Shown here: positions 14,816 through 22,845 of the stretch, in pieces
Numbering within the stretch: the first letter of the stretch is position 1
How the letters are laid out: every line of letters starts with the position of its first letter
NCBI GenBank assembly: GCA_963769255.1
Contig: CAVYKV010000001.1
Coordinates: 1,922,001-1,986,000 of the forward strand
DNA: 64,000 bases
Source: JAKACA01 sp963769255
GTDB lineage: Bacteria; Actinomycetota; Acidimicrobiia; Acidimicrobiales; Bog-793
Direction: 5' to 3'
Program-made: the position numbers and the translations under genes
Notes under the pieces: model-generated
Seen by the model: only the letters and a program-made list of their open reading frames with translations
Database searches by the model: none
Told to the model about the DNA's origin: nothing

Positions 14816-16804
14816 ATGACCGCCGAGATCACCGCCGTCCTGCCCGACGGGAGCGAGCGCTCCCTGCCGGAGGGCTCGACCGGTCTGACGTTGGCGTCCT
14901 CGATCGGCCGCAGGCTGGCCGCCGACGCCGTCGCCATCGAGGTCGACGGCGAGCTCCGTGACCTCGGTCGCCCCCTGCCCGACCGTGCGAAGGTGTCCGT
15001 CGTGACCGCCGGCTCCGACGCCGGACGCTCCGTTCTCCGGCACTCGACCGCCCACGTGCTGGCGCAGGCTGTGCTGTCGATGTGGCCGGGAGCCCGTTTC
15101 GCCATCGGTCCTGCCATTGCCGACGGCTTCTACTACGACTTCGAGCTGCCGGGGGGCGCCCACTTCACCGACGCCGACCTCGAGGCCATCGACGCCCGCA
15201 TGCGGGAGATCGTCGCCGCCGACCAGCCCTTCATCCGGGAGGAGCACTCTTTCGAGGAGGGCTTGCAGCTCTTCGCCGACCAGCCCTACAAGCGGGAGAT
15301 CATCGAACGCGTGGCGGAACGCACCGGCGACGCCGAGCTGGCGCAGGAGGTGGGCGGCTTGGACGGGGTCACCGCCTACCGCAACACCGACACGTTCGTG
15401 GACCTCTGCCGCGGCCCCCACGTGCCGGGCACGAACCGCCTCAAGCACTTCAAGCTCATGCGCGTCGCCGGCGCCTACTGGCGGGGGGACGAGCACCGCC
15501 CGCAACTGCAACGGATCTACGGCACCGCCTGGGAGTCAGCCGAGGCGCTGGCCGACCACCTCCACCGCTTGGAAGAGGCGGAACGCCGCGACCACCGGCG
15601 CCTCGGGGCTGAGCTCGACCTCTTCTCGTTCCCTCCCGAGATCGGTTCCGGGCTCGCCGTCTTCCACCCGAAAGGCGGCCTGGTGCGCAAGCTGATGGAG
15701 GACTACTCGAGGCGCCGGCACGAGGAAGCGGGGTACGACTTCGTCAACACCCCCCACATCACGAAGGCAGAGCTCTTCGAGACCTCAGGGCACCTCGACT
15801 GGTTCGCCGAGGGGATGTTCCCGCCCATGGAGCTCGACGGCGGGCAGCAGTACTACCTGAAACCCATGAACTGCCCGTTCCACATCCTCATCTACCGGAG
15901 CCATCAGCGCTCCTATCGCGAGCTGCCGATGAGGCTGTTCGAGTTCGGATCCGTCTACCGCTACGAGAAGTCGGGCGTCGTGCACGGGCTCACCCGGGTG
16001 CGGGGCATGACACAGGACGACGCCCACATCTTCTGCTCGCGCGAGCAGATGGCGTCGGAACTGGGTTCGCTCCTCACCTTCGTGCTCGACCTGCTTCGCG
16101 ATTTCGGGCTGGAGGACTTCTACCTCGAGCTCTCGACCAAGCCGGAGGACAAAGCCGTCGGCTCCGACGAGGAGTGGGACGAGGCGACGGAGGCGCTCCG
16201 CCTCGTCGCCGGCGCCATGGAGCTGGATTTCGTGCTCGACGAAGGCGGTGGGGCCTTCTACGGACCGAAGATCTCCGTACAGGCTCGCGACGCCATCGGT
16301 CGGACCTGGCAGATGTCGACCATCCAGGTGGACTTCCAGGAGCCGCAGCGCTTCGGGCTCGAGTACATCGGGGCGGACAACGCCCGCCACACCCCGATCA
16401 TGATCCACCGGGCCCTGTTCGGCTCCGTGGAGCGTTTCTTCGCCGTCCTCGTCGAGCACTACGCCGGCGCGTTTCCCATGTGGCTGGCACCCGTGCAGGC
16501 CCGCGTGCTTCCCGTTCGCGACGACCATGAGGGCTACGCGGCCGAAGTGGTGGCGGCTCTGCGGGCGGCCGGGCTGCGCGCCGACAGCGAGGCGGCGGGC
16601 GAGCCGCTCAGTGCCCGCATCCGGCGGGCGAAGCTCGAGAAGCTGCCCTACGTGCTCGTCGTGGGTGCCGAGGACGTCGCCGCCCGCACCGTCGGGGTGA
16701 ACGGCCGCGGCGACGCCGCCCCCGAACGAGGGGTGGAGCTCGAGGAGTTCGTCGCCCGCGCCCGTCGGGAGGGAGCCGAACCGGGCCGAGGCACAGCGGC
16801 GTGA
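14816..16804 (+). CDS. thrS: Threonyl-tRNA synthetase
   Basis: 662 residues, full length. The order is N-terminal TGS domain (about 1-60), editing domain with HSTAHVLAQAV and the C/H cluster CRGPHVPGTN, class II catalytic core with MNCPFHI (zinc Cys), RYEKSGVVHGLTRVRGMTQDDAHIF (motif 2) and the motif 3 region near HRALFGSVERF, then the anticodon-binding domain. It charges tRNA-Thr and edits mischarged Ser. It leads the actinobacterial cluster thrS-HIT-pgsA-patA-pimA. The stop codon overlaps the GTG of the HIT gene (GTGA). Confidence 0.97.
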   Translation: MTAEITAVLPDGSERSLPEGSTGLTLASSIGRRLAADAVAIEVDGELRDLGRPLPDRAKVSVVTAGSDAGRSVLRHSTAHVLAQAVLSMWPGARFAIGPAIADGFYYDFELPGGAHFTDADLEAIDARMREIVAADQPFIREEHSFEEGLQLFADQPYKREIIERVAERTGDAELAQEVGGLDGVTAYRNTDTFVDLCRGPHVPGTNRLKHFKLMRVAGAYWRGDEHRPQLQRIYGTAWESAEALADHLHRLEEAERRDHRRLGAELDLFSFPPEIGSGLAVFHPKGGLVRKLMEDYSRRRHEEAGYDFVNTPHITKAELFETSGHLDWFAEGMFPPMELDGGQQYYLKPMNCPFHILIYRSHQRSYRELPMRLFEFGSVYRYEKSGVVHGLTRVRGMTQDDAHIFCSREQMASELGSLLTFVLDLLRDFGLEDFYLELSTKPEDKAVGSDEEWDEATEALRLVAGAMELDFVLDEGGGAFYGPKISVQARDAIGRTWQMSTIQVDFQEPQRFGLEYIGADNARHTPIMIHRALFGSVERFFAVLVEHYAGAFPMWLAPVQARVLPVRDDHEGYAAEVVAALRAAGLRADSEAAGEPLSARIRRAKLEKLPYVLVVGAEDVAARTVGVNGRGDAAPERGVELEEFVARARREGAEPGRGTAA

Positions 16805-17352
16805 CGCTCGATCGCCTCTGGGCGGGCTGGCGGGCCGAGTACGTCGGCCTCGTCTCGGGCGAGGAGGGGGAGATCGCCGGCGCAGCGCCCGGCGACGCTT
16901 CGAACGCGAACGGCTGTGTCTTCTGCGCCATCGCCCGCTCCCCGGCGCCCGACGAGGAGCGATTCGTCGTGTGGTCGAGCGACACGACGCTCGCCATCTT
17001 GAACGCCTACCCGTACACATCGGGGCACGTGCTCGTCATGCCGGTCCGTCACGTGCGCGAGCTGGCGGAGCTGACGGCGCCCGAGGCGGCGGACCTCTGG
17101 TCGGCGGTGCGCGACGCCGTCGCCTCGATCAAGCAAGGCTACGAGCCGGAGGGCCTCAACCTCGGGGTCAACCTCGGGCGCCCGGCCGGCGCCGGCATCC
17201 CCGCTCACCTGCACGTGCATGTCGTCCCCCGTTGGACGGGGGACACCAGCTTCATGACGGCGACGGCGGAGGCGAGGGTGCTGCCCGAGTCGCTCCCGGT
17301 GACCTGGAAGCGGCTGCGCGACGCCTGGGCCGAGGGGTCGTGGGCATCCTAG
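16801..17352 (+). CDS. HIT-family nucleotide hydrolase/phosphorylase
   Basis: 183 residues. The core contains CVFCAIARS (Cys pair often binding zinc), then LNAYPYTSGHVLVMPVRHV, and the histidine triad HLHVHVVP near residue 140. This resembles actinobacterial HIT proteins with Ap4A phosphorylase or related nucleotidyl activity, found next to pgsA1 in many actinobacteria. The catalytic His is present. The GTG at 16801 overlaps the thrS stop, so the two are coupled. The substrate is inferred from family only. Confidence 0.92.
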   Translation: MTLDRLWAGWRAEYVGLVSGEEGEIAGAAPGDASNANGCVFCAIARSPAPDEERFVVWSSDTTLAILNAYPYTSGHVLVMPVRHVRELAELTAPEAADLWSAVRDAVASIKQGYEPEGLNLGVNLGRPAGAGIPAHLHVHVVPRWTGDTSFMTATAEARVLPESLPVTWKRLRDAWAEGSWAS

Positions 17353-17897
17353 GAGGCCTCGGCGGCGGCCCCTTCGACGACGGCTCGCCGGCGAGGTCGT
17401 TGCAACGGGGGACCCGCAACCCGCCAAAGGTCTGGGCCGAGGCGCACGTCGATGGCGACGTCCTCGTCGTCCGCATGCGCGGCTGGCGCGCCGTCTGGGC
17501 CATGCAGCGACGGCTCCGCCTGCCGCTCCAGGTGATCGTCAACGTCGGCCACGACCCGGACGTCTACCAACGGGTGAGCACGAAGCTGCGCCGCAGCGGG
17601 CGGGCGCGCACGACGATGTTCAAGCTCGGTAGCCAGCACGGCAGCGACGGCTGGTCCTTCTGGTCGTGCGGTTACGGACGCAACGCCGTCCTCATCGAGA
17701 CCGTCGGCATCCGCTACCGCTTCGTCATCGTCGAGGTGGAGAGCCCCGCCGCCGTCGTGCAATCCGTCCGGGAGGTCACGGGCCTGTCGCCCGACCTGCC
17801 GCTCTACGCCCCGCCGCGCCCGCAGCCGTCACTGCGCCAGACCGTGAGGGCGCGCCGACGCGGGGCCGGCAGGCAGCGGCAGCCGCCGGCCTTCTGA
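17340..17897 (+). CDS. Conserved actinobacterial hypothetical protein (PH-like fold suspected)
   Basis: 185 residues. The central part (VWAEAHVDGDVLVVRMRGWRAVWAMQRRLRLPLQ, then FKLGSQHGSDGWSFWSCGYGRNAVLIETVG, then YRFVIVEVESPAAVVQSVREVTG) has an alternating beta-strand pattern ending in a helix, as in small PH-like actinobacterial proteins. The C-terminus is very basic (TVRARRRGAGRQRQ). No catalytic motif is visible and I do not assign a function. GTG at 17340 overlaps the last 13 bases of the HIT gene. A hairpin follows the stop codon. Confidence 0.72.
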   Translation: MGILGGLGGGPFDDGSPARSLQRGTRNPPKVWAEAHVDGDVLVVRMRGWRAVWAMQRRLRLPLQVIVNVGHDPDVYQRVSTKLRRSGRARTTMFKLGSQHGSDGWSFWSCGYGRNAVLIETVGIRYRFVIVEVESPAAVVQSVREVTGLSPDLPLYAPPRPQPSLRQTVRARRRGAGRQRQPPAF

Positions 17898-17916
17898 GCG
17901 GCCGTCTGCCGGCCGC
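17898..17916. terminator. Hairpin between convergent genes
   Basis: GCGGCCG and CGGCCGC form a perfect 7-bp stem with a TCTGC loop. It starts at the base after the stop of the 17340 gene and ends 6 bases before the stop of the EF-G2 gene. It lacks a T-run but is placed to serve both convergent transcripts. Confidence 0.5.
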
Positions 17917-17922
17917 CTCCGA

Positions 17923-19989
17923 TCAGGAGTTGGCCTGTGTCGCCTTCACGATGCGGTCGACGAGCTGGGCCGGTACCGGCTCGTAGTGGTCGTGCCGGAT
18001 CGTGAAACGCCCGCGGCCGCCCGTGAGTGACCGCAGGTCCGTGGCATACCTCATTACCTCGGACGTCGGCACGACGGCGATGACGACCTGCTCGTCCCCC
18101 GAAGCGGTCTCCGTACCGAGGACACGGCCCCGCCTCGAGTTGAGATCGCCCAGCACGTCGCCCTGGGAACTGGCCGAAACGGTGATCTCGAGGCGCGAGA
18201 TCGGTTCCAGGAGCACGGGACCCGCCTTGGCGAGGGCCTCCCGGAAGCCGAGCGAGCCGGCCATCTTGAAGCTCATCTCGGACGAGTCCACGGAGTGGTA
18301 CTTGCCGTCGAAGACCGTCACCTTCACATCGACGACGGGAAACCCGAGGGCGCCGCCGGTGCTCATCGCCTCCTGGACGCCCTTCTCGACGGCCGGGATG
18401 AACTGGCGGGGGATGGCGCCACCGACGATCTGGTCGGCGAACTCGAAACCCGACCCTCGCTCCAGCGGCTCCACCTTCAGGTTGGCCACGCCGAACTGCC
18501 CGTGACCGCCGGTCTGCTTCTTGTACTTTCCCTCCGCCTCGGCCGCCTGGGTGATGGTCTCGCGGTAGGGCACCTTGACCGGCTCGGTCTCGACGTCCAC
18601 GCCGAACTTGCGCAGGAGCTTCTCGCAGACGATCTGCAGGTGCGTGTCGCCCATGCCGGAGAGGATCGTCTGGTGCGTCTCGTCCTCGCGGCGAACGGCG
18701 AGCGTCATGTCCTCTTCCTGGAGGCGATGGAGGGCCGTCATCAGCTTGTCCTCGTCGCCCTTCGCCTTCGGGTGGACGGCCATCGAGAGCAGGGGTGTCG
18801 GCGCCGGGCGGGCCTCGATGACGACGGGGCTCCCCTTCGGCGCGAGCGTGTCGCCCGTGCGGGCGTCGGCGAGCTTCGGCACGGCGATGATGTCCCCGGC
18901 CTGCGCCTCGCTGAGCGGGCTCGCCTCCTTGCCGCGCAGCAACTGCAGCGCGTGCAGGCGCTCCTCGCCGTGGGTGCGGGAGTTGACGAGCGTGGCGTCC
19001 GGGCGGATGGTGCCCGAGAGCACATGGATGAGCGAGATCTTGCCGACGTAGGGGTCGGCGATGGTCTTGAAGACGCGGGCGAGCGGCTGCCCGGCGGGGT
19101 CGACGGCGACGGTGGTGGTCTTGTCGCCGGCCCGAACCGTCACCGGCTGTCGGTCGAGGGGGCTCGGACCGACCTCGCAGATGAGCTCCGCCAGGCGGTC
19201 GATGGCGATCGACTTGGTGGCGGATCCGCAGACGACGGGGAAGACGGTGGCGGCGGCGACACCGTGGGCGAGCGTCGTCTCGAGCTCCTTGGTCGAGGGG
19301 GTCTCGCCCTCGAGGTAGCGCTCCATGAGATCGTCGTCCCCGACGACGATCCCCTCCACGAGCGCATCGCGCACGCGGTGCTCCATCTCCGACATGTCCT
19401 CGGGGATCTCGCCGGTGACGTGGGATCCGTTCTCGTAGATGATGGCCGTGTCCGTGAGGAGGTCGGCGACCCCCGTGAAGGCAGCCTCGTGGCCGATGGG
19501 CAGCTCGAGAGGCGCCACGCCTGCTCCGAAGCGGTCGCGAAGCTGCTCGAGCGTCCGCTCGAAGTCCGCCCGCTCCCGGTCCAGCTTGTTCACATAGATG
19601 AAACGGGGAAGGCCCATCTCGGAGGCGATGCGCCACGCTGTCTCAGTGCTCACCTCGACGCCTTCCACGGCGCTCACGACGACGACGGCGAGGTCGGCGA
19701 CCGAGAGGGCTGCCTCCACCTCGGCGACGAAGTCGGCGTAGCCGGGGGTGTCGATGACGTTGATGCGGTAGTCGCCGACCGTCACCGGCGCCATGGCGAG
19801 CGACACGGAGATGTGCCGCTTCATCTCCTCCGGCTCGAAGTCGGACACCGTGGTGCCGTCTTCGACGCGCCCGGCCCGGTTGAGGGCCCCGCTGTTGACA
19901 AGCAGTGCCTCGGCGAGCGTCGTCTTGCCGGCGCCTCCGTGGCCCACGAGGGCCACATTCCGGATCTTCGAAGATGGCACGTTGGCCAT
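17923..19989 (-). CDS. Elongation factor G-like protein (EF-G2/FusA2 type)
   Basis: 688 residues with all EF-G domains. G1 is GHGGAGKTTL (housekeeping EF-G has GHIDAGKTTT), G3 is DTPGYADF (usually DTPGHVDF) and G4 is NKLD. Domain IV has YKKQTGGHGQFG. The replaced His in the DTPG motif and the altered G1 are marks of the actinobacterial EF-G2 group, whose function is not settled; some members bind GTP but do not support translocation. This is therefore not the housekeeping fusA of the str operon. The ATG follows GAGGAGGTG, so it is a leadered gene. It sits inverted within the thrS-pgsA gene order. Confidence 0.9.
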   Translation of the reverse strand: MANVPSSKIRNVALVGHGGAGKTTLAEALLVNSGALNRAGRVEDGTTVSDFEPEEMKRHISVSLAMAPVTVGDYRINVIDTPGYADFVAEVEAALSVADLAVVVVSAVEGVEVSTETAWRIASEMGLPRFIYVNKLDRERADFERTLEQLRDRFGAGVAPLELPIGHEAAFTGVADLLTDTAIIYENGSHVTGEIPEDMSEMEHRVRDALVEGIVVGDDDLMERYLEGETPSTKELETTLAHGVAAATVFPVVCGSATKSIAIDRLAELICEVGPSPLDRQPVTVRAGDKTTTVAVDPAGQPLARVFKTIADPYVGKISLIHVLSGTIRPDATLVNSRTHGEERLHALQLLRGKEASPLSEAQAGDIIAVPKLADARTGDTLAPKGSPVVIEARPAPTPLLSMAVHPKAKGDEDKLMTALHRLQEEDMTLAVRREDETHQTILSGMGDTHLQIVCEKLLRKFGVDVETEPVKVPYRETITQAAEAEGKYKKQTGGHGQFGVANLKVEPLERGSGFEFADQIVGGAIPRQFIPAVEKGVQEAMSTGGALGFPVVDVKVTVFDGKYHSVDSSEMSFKMAGSLGFREALAKAGPVLLEPISRLEITVSASSQGDVLGDLNSRRGRVLGTETASGDEQVVIAVVPTSEVMRYATDLRSLTGGRGRFTIRHDHYEPVPAQLVDRIVKATQANS

Positions 19990-20175
19990 CGGACACCTCC
20001 TCGAGACTCGCCCGGCCGCACCCCCTGCGGGAACGGTGGAGTTCCTCGGCGCCCGAGCCTATCTGGGCGGGGCTGGGCACGGCCGAGGAGTTTCGCAGGC
20101 CTTCCTCGCTGCCGGTGGGACGCCCCGCCGAGGGCGGCGTGGCCCCCTTCCGGGCTTTCTCGGCCATCGGTTTGG

Positions 20176-20181
20176 TAAGAT
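20176..20181 (+). promoter_or_regulatory. -10 element TAAGAT upstream of pgsA (leaderless uORF)
   Basis: TAAGAT ends 7 bases before the ATG of a 22-codon ORF at 20189. It fits the leaderless pattern of neighbouring genes and is the only promoter candidate I see for pgsA. Confidence 0.5.
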
Positions 20182-20188
20182 CATGTGC

Positions 20189-20257
20189 ATGGCCGGCGAG
20201 ATGGTTGACGCCCGTGGCCTCGGAGCTTTCGGCCCGACGGCGTCGGGACGAGCGTGA
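20189..20257 (+). CDS. Putative leaderless 22-residue upstream ORF coupled to pgsA
   Basis: The ATG lies 7 bases after TAAGAT. The ORF runs 22 codons in a different frame from pgsA and its TGA overlaps the pgsA GTG start (GTGA at 20254-20257). Leaderless translation of this ORF would deliver ribosomes directly to the pgsA start, which has no Shine-Dalgarno. The peptide (starting MAGEMVDARGLG) resembles nothing I recognise. It may have only a regulatory role in setting pgsA translation. Confidence 0.45.
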   Translation: MAGEMVDARGLGAFGPTASGRA

Positions 20258-21342
20258 TCGACGGCCGCCGAGGCCGCGACGCCTCCGCTGACGGGGCTGA
20301 TCACGAGCTCCCCGAAGACGTCGCTGAGGAGTCGCTTGCCACCCTTGACGAGGTCGTCACCGATCCCGAGGAGCCGGACGTCGCCGCCTCAGCGGCCGAG
20401 GGGGGCGACCGGCCGAACGTCTTCGTGCGAGGCCTGAAGGCGCTCGGACCGAAGCTGGTGTCGCTCGGTGTGAAGGCGGACCACGTCACCGTCATCGGCC
20501 TCCTCCTCGCCTGCGTGACCGGCGTCATGATCGCCTACGGGCAGTTCTACCTCGCCGTCATCCTCGGGACGTCGGGCTGCCTCATGGACACGCTCGACGG
20601 CGCCGTCGCCAAGGCGGCGGGGACGTCATCCAAGCGTGGGGCGTTCTTCGACTCCGTGTCAGACCGCGTCGCCGAGATGTTCATCTTCGGCGGCATGGCC
20701 TGGTACTTCGCCGGTGGGTCGGGCCACAACCCCCGGCTCGCCCTCATCCCGCTGGCGATCCTCGGCGTCAGCAACACGATCTCCTACGAGCGGGCCAAGG
20801 CGGAGTCTCTCGGGTACGAGGCCAAGGGCGGCCTCATGGAGCGGGCCGAGCGCCTCATCTCCGTGGGCGTCATCCTCCTCCTCAACGAGTTCTTCCACGT
20901 GAGCCTCTTCGTGCTGCTCCTCGTGCTCCTCGGCCTCTGCGTGCTCACGGCACTGCAGCGTTTCGCCAGGGTGTGGGTGCAGGCGAGCGACCCGGCGCAC
21001 GCCGCCAACGCCGAGTCGAGCCAGACGCTGGCCGCCTTTGCGGCGCGGGCCGGCACCTCGGCCATGCTCGGCCGCCGCCCCGCCCGGGTCGAGTCGAGAT
21101 GGCGGGCGTGGCGCGAGTCCTCGACCGAGTCGTCGCGGACGCGCGTCGCCACGGCGAGCAGGGCGCGTTCCCGCCGGCGGCCCGAGCCGCTGTCGACTCG
21201 TCTCCGCCAAGCCTTCCTCAGCGAGCGCGGTGCGCAGCGTGCCACCACGCGTACGGTCGCCCGCACCGGGCGAGCACGGTCCGAGCGACGGTTGCGGGAC
21301 GCCGAGGTGTCGTTTCGGCGCCGTCTCGGCTCCGGCCGCTGA
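20254..21342 (+). CDS. pgsA: CDP-alcohol phosphatidyltransferase, probable PI-phosphate synthase
   Basis: 362 residues; typical enzymes have 200-220. The catalytic motif D-x2-D-G-x2-A-x9-G-x3-D-x3-D is intact in MDTLDGAVAKAAG...RGAFFDSVSDR, with AK where AR is usual. About six helices span residues 75-240. Position directly before patA and pimA indicates the actinobacterial PgsA1 that makes phosphatidylinositol phosphate from CDP-diacylglycerol. Two additions are unusual: an acidic N-terminal extension of about 50 residues and an Arg/Ser-rich C-terminal tail of about 120 residues. The GTG overlaps the stop of the upstream small ORF. patA follows after 18 bases. Confidence 0.88.
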   Translation: MIDGRRGRDASADGADHELPEDVAEESLATLDEVVTDPEEPDVAASAAEGGDRPNVFVRGLKALGPKLVSLGVKADHVTVIGLLLACVTGVMIAYGQFYLAVILGTSGCLMDTLDGAVAKAAGTSSKRGAFFDSVSDRVAEMFIFGGMAWYFAGGSGHNPRLALIPLAILGVSNTISYERAKAESLGYEAKGGLMERAERLISVGVILLLNEFFHVSLFVLLLVLLGLCVLTALQRFARVWVQASDPAHAANAESSQTLAAFAARAGTSAMLGRRPARVESRWRAWRESSTESSRTRVATASRARSRRRPEPLSTRLRQAFLSERGAQRATTRTVARTGRARSERRLRDAEVSFRRRLGSGR

Positions 21343-21360
21343 CAGACCGCCTCACCATCG

Positions 21361-22314
21361 GTGGATCGGCCGCCTGAGGCCGAGGCGGCGCCTGCACCTC
21401 CGCGCGGCTCGCCCCGTGTCGTCCTTGGGCACTCGACGGCCTATTGGACATACCGCGGGCTGTCGTCGGTCCTCGAACGCGTCCCCGCCCCCCTCGCCCG
21501 CGCCCTCGCCTCCGGCGCCGGGACGGTGATGTCACGGTTGTGGAGCGAGCGCCGCCCGATCGTCGCCGCCAACCTCCGCCGCGTCGTCGGGCCGGAGCTC
21601 CCCGAGGCCGATCTCGAAGGCCTCGTGACCGAGGCGTTCCACTCCTACGCCAGCTACTGGGTCGAGAGCGCCCGGCTCATGTCCATGCGGCCGTCGGAGA
21701 TCTTCCGCCGCTTCTCCATCGAGGGCTACGAGCGGGTGCAGGAGGAGATGGCCAAGCACCACGGCGTCATCCTGGCCTTGCCCCACTTCGGGTGCTGGGA
21801 TCTCGGCGGGGCCTGGCTGACGCTGAAGGGCACCCCGATGACGACCGTGATGGAACCACTCGAGCCTCCCGATCTCTTCGAGTGGTTCCGCGCCCAGCGC
21901 GAGGCCCTGGGGCTGACCATCCACACCTTCGAGCCGCAGACCTCCGGCCGCTTGGCCGCCGCCCTCCGAGCCGGCCGTCTCGTGGGCCTCGTGGCCGACC
22001 GCGACCTCGTGGGAACGGGCGTCGAGGTGGAGTTCTTCGGCGAGAAGACGACCATGCCCGCCGGACCAGCCGTGCTCTCGTTGCGGACGGGTGCCCCCAT
22101 CTTCCCGACGATCGTCTACCAAGTCTCCGGCGGGCGCGGCCACGGCGTCATCAGAGCTCCCATCGAGATGGAGCGGACGCGCAGCCTCCGAGCCGACGTC
22201 GGGCGGCTCACCTCCCTGCTCGCCGGCGAGCTCGAACTGCTCATCGCCAAGGCGCCCGCCCAGTGGCACATGTTCCAGCCGAACTGGCCCAGCGACAAGC
22301 AACGGTACGGCTGA
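21361..22314 (+). CDS. Phosphatidylinositol mannoside acyltransferase (PatA-like, LpxL family)
   Basis: 317 residues of the lysophospholipid/lauroyl acyltransferase family. The H-x4-D active-site motif is LPHFGCWD near residue 140, and later blocks ADRDLVGTGVEVEFFG and AGPAVLSLRTGAPIFP match the family. In actinobacteria this gene lies between pgsA and pimA and acylates the first mannose of PI mannosides at the inner face of the membrane. Here pgsA is 18 bases upstream, but pimA is separated by 1.2 kb containing an inverted lipoprotein gene. GTG start at 21361. Confidence 0.87.
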   Translation: MDRPPEAEAAPAPPRGSPRVVLGHSTAYWTYRGLSSVLERVPAPLARALASGAGTVMSRLWSERRPIVAANLRRVVGPELPEADLEGLVTEAFHSYASYWVESARLMSMRPSEIFRRFSIEGYERVQEEMAKHHGVILALPHFGCWDLGGAWLTLKGTPMTTVMEPLEPPDLFEWFRAQREALGLTIHTFEPQTSGRLAAALRAGRLVGLVADRDLVGTGVEVEFFGEKTTMPAGPAVLSLRTGAPIFPTIVYQVSGGRGHGVIRAPIEMERTRSLRADVGRLTSLLAGELELLIAKAPAQWHMFQPNWPSDKQRYG

Positions 22315-22597
22315 CCAGGGCGTTCCTGACGATCGCCGCCCGAATGTCCGCGGAAGTTCTGGGGGTCCAGCGCGGCCTCCGGACTCGAGCTGCCGAGGGC
22401 GCTGCGCTCGACTTCGCCTCGAGCATGTTCAGCCCGGGGACCATCCGCAGGGGGACCGTTCGGCGGATCATCGAGGGGAATGTAACTCGTAGCTCGAGCG
22501 GCACACGCTTGCTGAGCCGCATCATTTCGCGTGGACGCTCCGACTCGTACTGAGATGCGAGGACGACCGTAGGGGGCCCAACACGGACGCTTCGGGC

Positions 22598-22615
22598 GCT
22601 CAGTACGTGCTGAGC
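22598..22615. repeat. Inverted repeat GCTCAG/CTGAGC
   Basis: Perfect 6-bp arms around TACGTG. It is the first of four hairpins in the patA downstream gap. Confidence 0.5.
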
Positions 22616-22620
22616 ACCAC

Positions 22621-22655
22621 CTCTCGATCAAGGCGAGGCGTCAAACGATCGAGAG
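22621..22655. terminator. 9-bp hairpin followed by TTT, possible patA terminator
   Basis: CTCTCGATC and GATCGAGAG pair perfectly with a 17-base loop, then TTTCG. TCGATC recurs a third time at 22658-22663, forming an alternative hairpin with 22647-22652. Either a terminator for the patA transcript or a cluster of operator half-sites. Confidence 0.4.
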
Positions 22656-22699
22656 TTTCGATCAAAGCGTTTTGGTGCTATGCGAAACGCGCGTTCCGG

Positions 22700-22753
22700 T
22701 ATAGTGGTCACCGAAGGACCCCGGCCCCTGGCCCCCTAGGTGCGGCCGGGGTC
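22700..22753 (+). ncRNA. Candidate small RNA: TATAGT promoter and 10-bp hairpin
   Basis: TATAGT at 22700-22705 is the most A/T-rich -10 box in the window and has no start codon 7-9 bases after it. About 11 bases downstream begins a perfect 10-bp stem GACCCCGGCC/GGCCGGGGTC with a 17-base loop. A transcript starting near 22712 would begin almost at once with this hairpin. Its end and function are unknown; it may be a small RNA or an antisense transcript to the 3' end of the lipoprotein gene. Confidence 0.3.
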
Positions 22754-22774
22754 GCTTCGCGCCAGGGCAGCGAT

Positions 22775-22804
22775 TCGTGACACTCCACTGACAAAGAATC
22801 ACGA
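22775..22804. terminator. Inverted repeat TCGTGA/TCACGA downstream of lipoprotein gene
   Basis: 6-bp arms with an 18-base loop, placed 42 bases beyond the stop codon of the minus-strand lipoprotein gene. Weak candidate for its terminator. Confidence 0.3.
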
Positions 22805-22845
22805 CCGTGCACCGCTTGTCGCCGGTCGCCGGGGCGTGCTGCCGG

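Larger units (their letters stand above)
22315..22845. other. Gene-poor 531-bp gap with several hairpins
   Basis: No convincing gene. One plus-strand ORF (22344-22553, 69 codons, starting MSAEVLGVQRGL) has weaker third-position G/C bias than its neighbours and no promoter or Shine-Dalgarno, so I do not call it. The stretch 22560-22710 looks richer in A/T than the flanks. It contains four inverted repeats (22598-22615, 22621-22655, 22717-22753, 22775-22804) and a TATAGT box. It could hold a non-coding RNA, terminators for the flanking convergent genes, or a remnant of an insertion between patA and pimA. Confidence 0.6.

Noticed and set aside
22344..22553. 69-codon ORF after patA
   Set aside because: Third-position G/C is weaker than in its neighbours, there is no promoter or ribosome site, and no recognisable domain.
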